From assembly GCF_000422565.1 (NCBI RefSeq), contig NZ_AUMA01000008.1:230978-294977 (forward strand): a stretch of DNA of 64,000 nt, read 5' to 3'. A program made the translations under genes and the position numbers. The notes under the pieces were generated by a model. The model searched no databases. It was not told where the DNA came from and was given only the letters and a program-made list of their open reading frames with translations. Each line of letters starts with the position of its first letter. Positions within the stretch are counted from its first letter, which is position 1. Shown one piece after another: positions 16,884-25,240 of the stretch. The DNA comes from Desulfovibrio aminophilus DSM 12254 (GTDB taxonomy: Bacteria > Desulfobacterota > Desulfovibrionia > Desulfovibrionales > Desulfovibrionaceae).

Positions 16884-18473
16884 CTATGCCTCCTGCTTGA
16901 TCCAGACCTTGAGGAGTCTCACGGCCTGCTCCATGTTCTGTTCGGAGAGTTGGAGGGCCTGGGCCTTGATGTTCTCCAGCTTTCGCGCCGCGTCGAGGGC
17001 CTCCTCGTCCATCTCGCCCTCTTCGATGGCCAGCCGTTCCATGCCGGGCAGGCCCGCCACCTCGGAGATTTCCTGTTCGGCCACCCGCGGCCGGATGAGG
17101 GCCATGATCACGGGCCGGACCACCAGGATGAGGAAGAGGAAGATCAGCAGGCCGTTGAGGAAGGGCTTGCCCAGCCGCTGGGCGTATTCCAGCATGGTCC
17201 GCATGAGCGTCTGGCCGTCTTCCAGTTCCGGCGCGCCGAAGGAGATGTTGGAGACCTCCACCGCGTCGCCGCGGTTCCTGTCGAAGCCCACGGCCGAGCG
17301 GACGAGGTTCTGGATGCGCTGCATCTCCTCGGCCGAGCGGGGCGTGTAGGCCATCTGGCCCTGGGCGTCCTTGGCGTACGTGCCGTCGACGATAACAGCC
17401 ACGCTCAGGCGCTGCAACTCTCCCACGGGGGAGACGATGCTCTGCTCTTCCTTGTTGATTTCGTAGTTGGTCGTCCGGGCCTCGCGGGTGGAGTCCTGGG
17501 TGGACTGGGTTCCGGCGAAGCCGTCGCCCCGGAAGTTGGCCTCGGGCGCGCCGCCGTCGATGGCCGCGCGCCCCTGGGTGGTCTCCTCGCTGCGGTTTTC
17601 GGAGCGGACCACTGTGGCGTTGGGATCGTACATCTCCTTGCGGATGGTCTTCTGGCTGAAATCCAGGTCCGCGTTGACGCGGGCGATGACCTTCTGGGGG
17701 CCGACCACGGGCATGAGGAGTTCCTCGATGCGCCGCTCCAGCTTGCGCTCCATCTGGGCCTTGTAGTCCAGTTGCGTGGTGGACAGCCCGGGCGTGCTCT
17801 CGTCCTCGGGGATGTACAGGGGCTGTCCGTTCATGTCCGTGATGGTGATGCGCTTCTTGTCCAGACCTTCGACGGACATGCTGACGAGGTTGACGATGCC
17901 CTGGATCTGCTTGGCTTCCAGGGTTCCCTTGTCCTTGAGTTTGAGGACGACCGAGGCCGAGGGCGGCAGCTGGTCCTCGATGAACAGGCTCTTGTGCGGC
18001 ATGACCAGGTGCACGCGGGCCTTCTCCACCTGGGGAAACTCGCTGATGGTGCGCGACAGCTCACCCTGCAGGGCGCGCTGGTAGTTGATCTGCTGGACGA
18101 AGTCGGTCTGGCCGATCTTCAGGTCGTCGAAAATTTCGAAGCCGATGCCCTGGCCGTGCAGGTTGCCCTCGCCGGCGATCTTCAGGCGCAGGTCGTAGAC
18201 CCGATCGGCCGGGACCAGGATGGTCTGGCCGTTGTCCTGGAGCTGATACTTGTCCTTGCCGGCCTTGAGCATCTCCACGATCTTGGCCGCGTCCTCCGGA
18301 TAGAGCTTGGAGTAGAGCACGCGGTAATCCGGCTTGTTCAGCCAGTAGATCATGAGCACGAAGGCGACGGTGACGGAGAGCGCCAGACCCAGTAGCAGGA
18401 TGCGCTGCGACATGGTGCGGTCGGCCCAGTAGGAGGTCACTTTTTGGAAGTACTGCTTGATGGCGGGGGGCAT
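16884..18473 (-). CDS. fliF: Flagellar MS-ring protein FliF
   Basis: 529 residues. Two membrane helices, one near residues 24-44 and one near 425-450 (LLIFLFLILVVRPVIMALI), enclose a large periplasmic portion with the ring-building motifs (YRVLYSKLYPEDAAKIVEML; INYQRALQGELSRTI; KARVHLVMP). The C-terminal tail (ARKLENIKAQALQLSEQN) is where FliG binds. GAGGAG precedes the ATG. FliF builds the inner-membrane ring on which the export gate, rod and switch assemble. Confidence 0.96.
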   Translation of the reverse strand: MPPAIKQYFQKVTSYWADRTMSQRILLLGLALSVTVAFVLMIYWLNKPDYRVLYSKLYPEDAAKIVEMLKAGKDKYQLQDNGQTILVPADRVYDLRLKIAGEGNLHGQGIGFEIFDDLKIGQTDFVQQINYQRALQGELSRTISEFPQVEKARVHLVMPHKSLFIEDQLPPSASVVLKLKDKGTLEAKQIQGIVNLVSMSVEGLDKKRITITDMNGQPLYIPEDESTPGLSTTQLDYKAQMERKLERRIEELLMPVVGPQKVIARVNADLDFSQKTIRKEMYDPNATVVRSENRSEETTQGRAAIDGGAPEANFRGDGFAGTQSTQDSTREARTTNYEINKEEQSIVSPVGELQRLSVAVIVDGTYAKDAQGQMAYTPRSAEEMQRIQNLVRSAVGFDRNRGDAVEVSNISFGAPELEDGQTLMRTMLEYAQRLGKPFLNGLLIFLFLILVVRPVIMALIRPRVAEQEISEVAGLPGMERLAIEEGEMDEEALDAARKLENIKAQALQLSEQNMEQAVRLLKVWIKQEA

Positions 18474-18528
18474 GTCTCGGACTCCTCGTTTCCGTCTGTT
18501 CCGCTCGTTGCGCGCCGGTTCTCAGTTC

Positions 18529-18855
18529 CTAGAAGGAAATCCGCATGAGGTCCTGATAGGCCGAGAGCACCTTGCTGCGCACGGCGCCGGTCAAGCTCAT
18601 GGCCACTCCCGCCTTCTGGAGGCTGATCATGAGTTCATGGACGTTCTCGCTCTTGCCGGAGGCGAAGGCCGTGATCTGGGCGCTCTTCTCGGCCTCCATC
18701 TCATTGACTTCCTTGAGCGAATTCTGGAGAGCGTCCAGGAATCCGCCGTTCTTGGGCTGGTTCTTGGCCAACCCCTGGGAGACCTTGCCCTCAATGGCGG
18801 TCTGGCGGCCGATGGCCTTCTGGTACGCCTGGATGCCGTATGCGCTGCCGATCAT
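18529..18855 (-). CDS. fliE: Flagellar hook-basal body complex protein FliE
   Basis: 108 residues. The C-terminal segment VHELMISLQKAGVAMSLTGAVRSKVLSAYQDLMRISF is recognisable as the FliE helix pair (broken by me for length: VHELMISLQKAG, then VRSKVLSAYQDLMR). FliE links the MS-ring to the proximal rod and is needed early for export of rod proteins. It sits between flgC and fliF, the usual order. Confidence 0.93.
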   Translation of the reverse strand: MIGSAYGIQAYQKAIGRQTAIEGKVSQGLAKNQPKNGGFLDALQNSLKEVNEMEAEKSAQITAFASGKSENVHELMISLQKAGVAMSLTGAVRSKVLSAYQDLMRISF

Positions 18856-18875
18856 GATGGTTCGTCTCCCTCGGG

Positions 18876-19316
18876 TTAGCCGCGGCCGATGGCCAGGGCC
18901 TTGTTGAACATGCTCTTCACGTCCTGGATGGACTGGGCGTTGGCCTCGTAGGAACGCATGGCCGTGATCATGTTGGTCATTTCCTCGACCACGTTGATGT
19001 CCGGGTAGGCCACGTAGCCCTGTTGGTTGGCGTCGGGATGGCCCGGCTCGTAGACGTACTTGAACGGCCGGGTGTCGTTGACCACGCCCCGCACGGTCAC
19101 GCCCTGGAGGTCACGGTTGAGCTGGTCCCGCATGGCCTCGTCGAAGGGCGAGAGGATGGGCGCGGACTCGAAGGACACGCTCTTGCGGCGGTAGGGGCCT
19201 CCGTCCGCAGTGCGCGTGGTCTTGGCGTTGGCCATGTTCATGGAGATGACGTTCATGTAGTCCCGCTGGGCCTTCATGCCCGTGGCGGCGACGTCGAGCG
19301 CGGTCATGAAGTCCAT
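18876..19316 (-). CDS. flgC: Flagellar basal-body rod protein FlgC
   Basis: 146 residues. N-terminal axial-protein motif (ALDVAATGMKAQRDYMNVIS, then NMANAKTTRT) and C-terminal VVEEMTNMITAMRSYEANAQ are diagnostic of the rod/hook/hook-associated family; length and position after flgB indicate FlgC. It forms part of the proximal rod. The gap to flgB is three bases. Confidence 0.95.
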   Translation of the reverse strand: MDFMTALDVAATGMKAQRDYMNVISMNMANAKTTRTADGGPYRRKSVSFESAPILSPFDEAMRDQLNRDLQGVTVRGVVNDTRPFKYVYEPGHPDANQQGYVAYPDINVVEEMTNMITAMRSYEANAQSIQDVKSMFNKALAIGRG

Positions 19317-19319
19317 ACG

Positions 19320-19730
19320 CTACTTCCCTCCCTCGCTGATGATCTTCTGCATCCCGGTGAAGTTCTTGGTGATGATTTCCGTCAGGGCGTTGTAGAGCAT
19401 GGCGTTCTTGGCCATGACGGTCATTTCCTTGTCCAGGTCGACGGAGTCCTCGCCGTGGATGTAGCGGGGCTTGAACTCCTTGATCCCGGTGCCCTGGAAC
19501 GTGGATTCGTCGAAGGCCGCGGGCATGTGCGCATCGTTGGTCCGCGTGACCTTGCCGCTCACGTCCAGGGCCAGGGCGGACTGGAGATCCTTTTCGAACT
19601 CCAGACGCTTGGCCTTGTACTGGGGCGTGTTCACGTTGGCGATGTTGCTCATGACGAGATTTTGACGTTGGAGGCGCAGGTCGAGGACCTTCTCCTGGAG
19701 TTCGATGTGTCCGTCAAAAAGGCTTCTCAT
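19320..19730 (-). CDS. flgB: Flagellar basal-body rod protein FlgB
   Basis: 136 residues with RLQRQNLVMSNIANVNTPQYK near the N-terminus and the terminal helix ALTEIITKNFTGMQKIISEGG. This is the first gene of the flagellar operon here, with GGAGGAAGT as ribosome site. A sigma-54 promoter element lies 78-95 bp upstream, consistent with a middle-class flagellar operon. Confidence 0.95.
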   Translation of the reverse strand: MRSLFDGHIELQEKVLDLRLQRQNLVMSNIANVNTPQYKAKRLEFEKDLQSALALDVSGKVTRTNDAHMPAAFDESTFQGTGIKEFKPRYIHGEDSVDLDKEMTVMAKNAMLYNALTEIITKNFTGMQKIISEGGK

Positions 19731-19807
19731 TGCTCACTTCCTCCGGTTCCGGACGTTTTTTCCCGGTGGGCCGGGCCTGGGGCCGGGGCCGTCTGTCGGG
19801 AATGATG

Positions 19808-19825
19808 AGCAACCGTCATGCCAAA
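19808..19825 (-). promoter_or_regulatory. Sigma-54 (RpoN) promoter for the flgB operon
   Basis: On the minus strand the sequence is TTTGGCATGACGGTTGCT. The GG and GC dinucleotides are separated by exactly ten bases, as required for the -24/-12 element, and the match to TGGCAY-N5-TTGCT is nearly complete. It is correctly oriented toward flgB. Confidence 0.8.
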
Positions 19826-20057
19826 CAAATTAACATGCTGTTTTACATTGATTTTACCAGAGAGATGACGATTCTGCACGCGCCGGAAATCGGGCGGCAA
19901 GGTTTTCCGGGCCGCTTTGGCGGCGATCCGACCGCCACCACGCCCAGACCTCCGCGCGGAATAAAAAGCCGTGCATTTTTATCCAATGGAATAAGCATGT
20001 TGATTAACTTTTTCCGAGGGCCGGCCCCTTGGGGACGATTTTTCTCTTCGGATAGGT

Positions 20058-20073
20058 TGGCATGAGCGTTGCA
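20058..20073 (+). promoter_or_regulatory. Sigma-54 (RpoN) promoter for the TPR gene
   Basis: TGGCATGAGCGTTGCA has the -24 GG and -12 GC at ten-base spacing and differs from the divergent flgB element in only a few spacer bases. The TPR gene starts 77 bp downstream. Confidence 0.8.
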
Positions 20074-20150
20074 AATGCGAAGCAGGCCCGCATGGGGCCC
20101 GACACGTTTTCCCGCCCGACCGGCGGGCAAGGAGTATGGAGGGGAAGATC

Positions 20151-20708
20151 ATGAGCGGTCATCTGGACTACGAAATCAACAAGGAACTTGGCGAATGCTA
20201 CTTGTTCATGGGTGAGCTGGACAAGGCCGAGCAGTACTACACCAAGGCCGCCAGCTCCAACGGCGTGCATGCCGATCCCTATCTCGGTCTGGCCGCCATC
20301 GCCATTCATCGTGGTCAACTGGACGGGGCTCTGAGCATGTATCAGAAGGCCCACAAGGTGGACCCCACGGACAAGACCCACGCCGGCATCGCCCTCGTGC
20401 TCATGGAGCAGGGACGCGGCGGGGACGCCATCGGCCACTTCGTCGAGGCCCTCAAGGTCAACCCGGAGAACATGGTCGCCCTGTTCAGCCTGGTGCGCCT
20501 GGGCCACGAACAGAACCGTCTGGAAGAGGTCATTCCGCACCTCTCCCGCTACCTGGAGATCGACCCGGGCAAGTCCGAGGTGCGGTACTCCCTGGCCGGT
20601 TGCCTGGTCTGCCTGGATCGCAAGGATGAAGCCCGCGCCGAGCTGGAGCGCATCCTGGAAGGCAACTCGGACTTCGAGCCCGCCAAGGAACTCCTGGCTC
20701 AGCTCTAG
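20151..20708 (+). CDS. TPR-repeat protein, sigma-54 controlled
   Basis: 185 residues made almost entirely of tetratricopeptide repeats, for example ELGECYLFMGELDKAEQYY, YLGLAAIAIHRGQLDGALSMY, and three more. Start chosen at 20151 because GGAGGGG lies six bases upstream; the ATG at 20136 has a ribosome site too close. TPR proteins are scaffolds. The divergent position opposite the flagellar operon, with a near-identical promoter, suggests a motility-linked role, which is inference. No signal peptide or membrane segment is seen. Confidence 0.82.
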   Translation: MSGHLDYEINKELGECYLFMGELDKAEQYYTKAASSNGVHADPYLGLAAIAIHRGQLDGALSMYQKAHKVDPTDKTHAGIALVLMEQGRGGDAIGHFVEALKVNPENMVALFSLVRLGHEQNRLEEVIPHLSRYLEIDPGKSEVRYSLAGCLVCLDRKDEARAELERILEGNSDFEPAKELLAQL

Positions 20709-20735
20709 GACGAATTTCGGTCTCCCCTCCCAATG

Positions 20736-20778
20736 ATTCCCCGTTCCGTCCGGCTCTCCCCCGGGCGGGACGGGGGAT
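20736..20778 (+). terminator. 18-bp hairpin between TPR gene and IMP cyclohydrolase
   Basis: ATTCCCCGTTCCGTCCGG pairs along its whole length with CCGGGCGGGACGGGGGAT (three G-T pairs) around a seven-base loop. There is no T tract after it, so it is either a terminator without one, an mRNA stabiliser, or part of a leader for the purine gene that starts 84 bp later. Confidence 0.5.
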
Positions 20779-20861
20779 CATCCAACGTGGGAACGGGCGG
20801 CTTCCTCGCTTGCCAACCTCCGGCAAATCTGGCACAGCCTGCTCAAAAGCGAGGCGTGCTC

Positions 20862-21458
20862 ATGGATTTTCTCGTTCCCCGCAGAGCCATTCTGAGCGTC
20901 ACCGACAAGACCGGACTCGTTGATTTCGCCCGCGCCCTGAACGAAAAGGGCGTGGAGTTGGTGTCCACCGGCGGCACCATGAAGGCCGTGCGCGAGGCGG
21001 GCCTGCCCGTGACCTCCGTGAGCGACGTGACCGGCTTTCCCGAGATCCTCGGCGGCCGGGTCAAGACCCTGCACCCCCACGTCCACGCAGGCGTCCTGGC
21101 CGACAAGGACGATCCCGCCCACATGGCGACCCTCGACGAGCTGAAGATCAAGCCCTTCGACCTGATCTGCGTGAACCTCTATAACTTCGCCGAGGCGGCC
21201 CGGAAGGGCCTGGACCTGCGCGCGGCGGTGGAGCAGATCGACATCGGCGGGCCCACTCTGCTGCGCGCCTCGGCCAAGAACTTCCACAGCATCCTGGTGG
21301 TGCCCGGCGTGGCCCACTACGGCCGCGTCCTGACGGAGCTGGCCGAACGGGGCGGCTTCTCGCTCCCGCTGCGCAAGGACATGGCCGCCGAGACCTTCCG
21401 GCTGGTCAGCGCCTATGACGCCATGATCGCGGACTATCTGTCCGGGCACCGCGCCTAG
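20862..21458 (+). CDS. purH: IMP cyclohydrolase (stand-alone N-terminal PurH domain)
   Basis: 198 residues, equal to the MGS-like IMP cyclohydrolase half of bifunctional PurH: RAILSVTDKTGLVDFARAL, VELVSTGGTMKAVREAG, GRVKTLHPHVHAGVLA and IGGPTLLRASAKN are family signatures. It closes the ring of FAICAR to IMP in purine synthesis. The transformylase half is absent here and is encoded separately at 31715-32989. Start chosen at ATG 20862 with GAGG seven bases upstream; the GTG two codons earlier is too close to that site. The downstream hflX is probably co-transcribed. Confidence 0.92.
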   Translation: MDFLVPRRAILSVTDKTGLVDFARALNEKGVELVSTGGTMKAVREAGLPVTSVSDVTGFPEILGGRVKTLHPHVHAGVLADKDDPAHMATLDELKIKPFDLICVNLYNFAEAARKGLDLRAAVEQIDIGGPTLLRASAKNFHSILVVPGVAHYGRVLTELAERGGFSLPLRKDMAAETFRLVSAYDAMIADYLSGHRA

Positions 21459-21472
21459 CCGAGGAGTTCACC

Positions 21473-23134
21473 ATCGCCCAGAAGCCCCAGGGCAACGTCC
21501 AGGGCCTCAAGCCCAGCCAGATCAAACGCCTGACCCGGCTTTACGCCCGGCGTTTTCCCCAGGCCGCGCCCTACAGCCACGAGCAAGCCTGGGAACTGGC
21601 CTCCATCAGCCGCGAGATCGGCCGCCAGGTGGCCCTGCTCATCGATCGGCAAGGCTATCCCCTGATGGTCCTGGTGGGCGACCCGGGGGGCATCCTCATC
21701 CCCGAACTGCCCCGTCTGCGCCTGGGCGCCGGGCGCTTGCGCGGCCTGCGCCTCCTGCACACGCACCTTTCCGGCGAGACCCTGTCCCAGGAAGACCTCA
21801 TGGACATGGTCTTCCTGCGACTGGACAGCGTGGGCGCGCTGACGGTGAGCGACGCGGGCGAGCCCGAGCGCTTCCAGTGGGCCCACCTCCTGCCGCCCAA
21901 CCCCGAAGGCAAGAGCCACGACGTGGCGCAACCCGCGCGCTGGGACCGGGTGGAGGGACTGGACCTGGGCGCGCAGGTGGCGGCGCTGGAAGAGGAACTG
22001 GCCCGGCTGGACACGGCCCGGGAGGCCGGGGGCGGGGAGCGGGCGTTGCTGGTCAGCGTGGCCGCAGCACCGCGTCCGGTGCAGGAGCGCTCCCTGGAGG
22101 AACTGGCCGAACTGGCCCGCACGGCCGGGCTTGCGCCCGTGGGCACGGTGGTTCAGCGCGTCTCGGTGCTCAATTCCAAGTTCATCCTGGGCAAGGGCAA
22201 GCTGGCCGACCTGGAGGTGCGCGCCTTGCAGACCGGAGCGGCCGTGATCCTCTTCGAGCAGGATCTCTCACCCTCGCAACTGCGCAATCTGGCCGACCTC
22301 ACCGAGCGCCGCGTGTTGGACCGTACCCAGCTCATTCTGGACATCTTCGCCCAGCACGCCACGTCCCGGGCGGGCAAGCTCCAGGTGGAGATGGCCCAGC
22401 TCAAGTACGCCCTGCCGCGTCTGGTGGGCAAGAACAGGGCCATGTCCCGGCTGGTGGGCGGCATCGGCGGACGCGGCCCGGGCGAAACCAAGCTGGAGAT
22501 CGACCGCCGCCGTGCCCGCGACCGCATCGCCCGGCTCAAAAAGGAACTGGAGGACGTGCGCCGCCAGCGCGGTCAGACCCGCGAACGCCGAGCCAAGGCC
22601 GGGCTGCCGGTGGTTTCCCTGGTGGGCTATACCAACGCGGGCAAGTCCACGCTCCTGAACACCCTGACCCAGAGCGGGGTGCTGGCCGAGAATAGGCTTT
22701 TCGCCACCCTGGACCCCACGAGCCGGCGCATCCGCTTCCCCCGCGACCGCGAGGTTGTGCTCACGGATACCGTGGGCTTCATTCGCCGCCTGCCCCCAGA
22801 CCTGCGCGAGGCCTTCCGGGCCACCCTGGAAGAACTGGAGTCCGCGGACGTGCTCGTGCATGTCGCCGACGCCTCGCATGCCGAGGTCGAGGAGCAGATC
22901 GAGGCCGTGGAGAGCATTCTGCGGGAGTTGGAGTTGGACGAGGCGCCGCGCATTCTGGCCCTGAACAAGTGGGATCTGCTGGACGAGGAGGCCCGGGAGA
23001 CCGCCCGGCGGCTCCACCCCCAGGGCATTCCGCTTTCGGCCCTGGAGCGGCCCGGCCTGGAGCCGCTGGTCCAGGCGATCCTGAATCTCATCCCCTGGGA
23101 CAAGCGCGACAAGGCCAGGGCCCCCGGGGAATAG
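21473..23134 (+). CDS. hflX: Ribosome-associated GTPase HflX, apparent ATC start codon
   Basis: About 553 residues. HflX N-terminal domain (SVLNSKFILGKGKLADLE, FEQDLSPSQLRNL, TQLILDIFAQHA) is followed by a GTPase domain: GYTNAGKSTLLN (G1), DTVGFIRRLP (G3), NKWDLL (G4). HflX splits stalled ribosomes under stress. The start is odd. Family-like sequence (GLKPSQIKRLTRLYARRFPQ) extends upstream of the first ATG at 21629. GAGGAG at 21461-21466 points to position 21473, where the codon is ATC, and no ATG, GTG or TTG lies in frame near it. Either ATC is used, or an ATG has mutated or been misread, or translation begins later with loss of about 50 conserved residues. Confidence 0.85.
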   Translation: MAQKPQGNVQGLKPSQIKRLTRLYARRFPQAAPYSHEQAWELASISREIGRQVALLIDRQGYPLMVLVGDPGGILIPELPRLRLGAGRLRGLRLLHTHLSGETLSQEDLMDMVFLRLDSVGALTVSDAGEPERFQWAHLLPPNPEGKSHDVAQPARWDRVEGLDLGAQVAALEEELARLDTAREAGGGERALLVSVAAAPRPVQERSLEELAELARTAGLAPVGTVVQRVSVLNSKFILGKGKLADLEVRALQTGAAVILFEQDLSPSQLRNLADLTERRVLDRTQLILDIFAQHATSRAGKLQVEMAQLKYALPRLVGKNRAMSRLVGGIGGRGPGETKLEIDRRRARDRIARLKKELEDVRRQRGQTRERRAKAGLPVVSLVGYTNAGKSTLLNTLTQSGVLAENRLFATLDPTSRRIRFPRDREVVLTDTVGFIRRLPPDLREAFRATLEELESADVLVHVADASHAEVEEQIEAVESILRELELDEAPRILALNKWDLLDEEARETARRLHPQGIPLSALERPGLEPLVQAILNLIPWDKRDKARAPGE

Positions 23135-23140
23135 CCGGGG

Positions 23141-24073
23141 TCATTCCGCCGGAGTTCTTCCCCCGCCGCAGATTCCGCCCACGTGGTCACCGTCCTTGGA
23201 GGCGTCGTCCTCCAGGGGCTCCACGTGCACCGTGACCTGGCTGCGCGGCAGCCGGGCGCGGATGGCGTCCTCCATGTCGCAGGTCAGGTCGTGCGCGGCC
23301 TGGACCGTGGTTTCCCCCGGCACGAGCAGATGAAAGTCCACGAACAGCGCGGCTCCGGCCTTGCGGGCCCGCAGGCCGTGGTATTCGGCGTCCGGCAGTA
23401 CGGCGCGGATGGCCTCCTCGATGGCGCGCATCTGCTCCTCGGGCAGGGCCTCGTCCATGAGTCCGGACACGGAGCGCCGGATGAGCGAGACGCCGGTGAA
23501 GACGATGTTCACGGCCATGATCCCGGCGATGATCGGATCCAGGATGAGCCATGTGGGGGCCACGAAGAGGATGCAGAGTCCGGCGATCATGCCGGCCGAG
23601 GTCCAGACGTCGGTGAGCAGATGCCGGGCGTCGGCCTCCAGGGTGATGCTGTCGAAGCGGCGGGCCGCCGAGAGCAGGATGCGCGCGGCCACGATGTTCA
23701 CTGCCGAGGCCAGCACGGCCACCAGCAGGCCCGGGCCCAGGTTGTCCAGCGGCACCGGTGCGTGGAAGCGCTCCCAGGCGGCCCAGGCGATGCCCCCGGC
23801 GGCCACGATGATGAGCACCCCCTCGGCCCCGCTGGAGAAATACTCGGCCTTGCCGTGGCCGTAGGTGTGCCTCTCGTCCGCCGGGCGGGCGGCGATGAGC
23901 AGGGCGGTCAGGGCGATGAACCCGGCGGTGAGGTTCACCAGGGATTCCGTGGCGTCGGAGAGGAGCCCCACCGAGGAGGTCAGGGCGAAGGCCGTGAATT
24001 TGAGAGTCAGAGTCAGAAGCGAGGCGATGATCGAGTAGACGGCGTAGCGCGGGGGCACCCGGTGGGCCCTCAT
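23141..24073 (-). CDS. Cation diffusion facilitator (CDF) family metal transporter
   Basis: 310 residues. Six membrane helices with the metal-site motifs SDATESLVNL near residue 40 and DARHLLTDVWTSAG near 155, plus the family motif HTYGHGKAEYFSSG. The C-terminal ferredoxin-like cytoplasmic domain is present (VDFHLLVPGETTV, HDLTCDMEDAIR). Members export Zn, Fe, Co or Mn in exchange for protons; the site composition does not settle the metal. The start overlaps the plsY stop (ATGA), so it is translated from the plsY message. Its stop is six bases from the convergent hflX stop. Confidence 0.9.
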   Translation of the reverse strand: MRAHRVPPRYAVYSIIASLLTLTLKFTAFALTSSVGLLSDATESLVNLTAGFIALTALLIAARPADERHTYGHGKAEYFSSGAEGVLIIVAAGGIAWAAWERFHAPVPLDNLGPGLLVAVLASAVNIVAARILLSAARRFDSITLEADARHLLTDVWTSAGMIAGLCILFVAPTWLILDPIIAGIMAVNIVFTGVSLIRRSVSGLMDEALPEEQMRAIEEAIRAVLPDAEYHGLRARKAGAALFVDFHLLVPGETTVQAAHDLTCDMEDAIRARLPRSQVTVHVEPLEDDASKDGDHVGGICGGGRTPAE

Positions 24074-24663
24074 TCGGCCTCCTTCTTGCGCCGCCAGGGC
24101 ATCTCCTCGCCCCGGGCCAGGCGGCGGATGTTCTCGCGGTGACGCCAGAAGAGCAGGAGCATGACCACCAGGGCCAGCGGCAGGAAGGCGAACTTGCCGG
24201 TGAGCAGGGCGAAGACCGGCAGGCAGAGGGCCAGGGTCAGGGAGCCGAGGGAGACGTATCCGGTGAGGGCGATGATCCCGACGCAGGCCAGCACGGCCAG
24301 GAGCGTGCCCAGGGGCATCAGGGCCAGGAACGCGCCGATGGTCGTGGCCACGGCCTTGCCGCCCTTGAAGCTGAGCCAGGGCGAGTAGACGTGGCCGAGG
24401 ATGGCGCAGAGGGCCACCAGGCTGACGGACGTTGCTCCCGCCGGGCCGGAGACGACCAGAGCCGCCGGGACGTACCCCTTGAGGATGTCCAGGGCCAGAA
24501 CCAGGACGCCGTATTTCGTGCCGCAGAGCCGGGCCACGTTGGTGGCCCCGGTGTTGCGGCTGCCGTCCTCGCGCGGGTCCACCCCGCAGAGGGTCTTGGC
24601 CAGGATCAGGCCGAAGGGCACGGAGCCGAGAAGATAGGCGAGCACCATCCACAAGAGGGTCAT
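24070..24663 (-). CDS. plsY: Acyl-phosphate:glycerol-3-phosphate acyltransferase PlsY
   Basis: 197 residues, five or so membrane helices. Conserved loops GSVPFGLILAK, DGSRNTGATNVAR and GHVYSPWLSFKGGKAVAT are the three PlsY motifs that bind glycerol-3-phosphate and acyl phosphate. The enzyme makes lysophosphatidic acid at the inner membrane. GAAGGAGAC lies before the ATG. Just upstream lies the phage-derived island, so part of the native promoter region may have been altered. Confidence 0.94.
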   Translation of the reverse strand: MTLLWMVLAYLLGSVPFGLILAKTLCGVDPREDGSRNTGATNVARLCGTKYGVLVLALDILKGYVPAALVVSGPAGATSVSLVALCAILGHVYSPWLSFKGGKAVATTIGAFLALMPLGTLLAVLACVGIIALTGYVSLGSLTLALCLPVFALLTGKFAFLPLALVVMLLLFWRHRENIRRLARGEEMPWRRKKEAE

Positions 24664-24802
24664 GTACGTCTCCTTCGTGGCTCCCCTTGTATCCGCTTCC
24701 GCCCGGATCGGCAACGTCCGCGCGGGAGGGACGCCGCCTGTCCCGGCAAGACCGTTCGGCGGGGGGGCACATGACACCGTGGAGAGGGGAGCTGCAAGGG
24801 AG

Positions 24803-24917
24803 GGTCGGGGGGGAGCGTTTCTCGGAGGCTGGCCCGGAGGCGGCCTGCATGGTCCGGGCAATCTCCCCCCCCTGGCGGAAACAAGATAGACGAGGTTCCC
24901 TCTTTGTTCCAGCCCGC
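24803..24917 (+). repeat. Faint, heavily decayed copy of the cassette 5' segment
   Basis: Blocks such as GGGGGGAGCG, TCCGGGCAATCTCC, CCTGGCG, ATAGACGA and GTTCCAGCCC occur in the same order as in the clear copies at 25310-25440 and 26700-26830, separated by small gaps. It appears to be the oldest unit in the array. The alignment was made by eye. Confidence 0.45.
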
Positions 24918-25014
24918 ACCGGCGGCCGCGTTCATGCGGTGCTGACGGTGAAGGACGTTCCGGACGGGTATGGGGAACTTGACGTTCGGCTCTGCGGGCT
25001 GAAGCCGGAAAGGA

Positions 25015-25085
25015 AATGCCCACCGGGTACCTCCACGCCTTCATCCGACATAAGCCGAAATCCCACGTGGCCAGCAGTGGGCATT
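25015..25085. repeat. Inverted repeat (hairpin), leftmost in the cassette array
   Basis: AATGCCCAC at 25015-25023 is the perfect inverse of GTGGGCATT at 25077-25085. Size and spacing resemble the boundary hairpins further right, but the conserved core is not obvious here. Confidence 0.5.
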
Positions 25086-25172
25086 CATTGTGTTTCGCCG
25101 CGGGGACGCCGCAGGTTGTCAAGGACAACGCCGAAGAGCCGTTCCTGCCCCGGGCAGCCCCAGCAAAAAGAG

Positions 25173-25234
25173 CCGGGATTGGGCGCGCACTTCCAGACAC
25201 CAATTGCCTGGGGCGAACACACGCTCAATCCCGG
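25173..25234. repeat. Cassette-boundary hairpin 1 (before cassette A)
   Basis: CCGGGATTGGGCG pairs with CGCTCAATCCCGG (13 positions, one G-T). An inner stem CCAG/CTGG flanks a CAATTGC core. The same layout with compensating base changes occurs at 28217-28276. Confidence 0.7.
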
Positions 25235-25240
25235 TTCGAC

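Larger units (their letters stand above)
19731..20150. promoter_or_regulatory. Shared regulatory region between flgB operon and TPR gene
   Basis: 420 bp, AT-rich in its centre, with no coding sequence. It holds two back-to-back sigma-54 elements listed separately. Between them lie AACATGCT at 19832-19839 and its inverse AGCATGTT at 19994-20001, each embedded in TTAA-containing sequence. These could be half-sites for the sigma-54 activator serving both promoters, but two octamers are weak evidence. Confidence 0.45.

Noticed and set aside
23141..24919. Single 592-codon frame covering CDF and plsY region
   Set aside because: Only the part from 24073 down reads as a CDF; the upstream part is a shadow of plsY, which has its own start and motifs.
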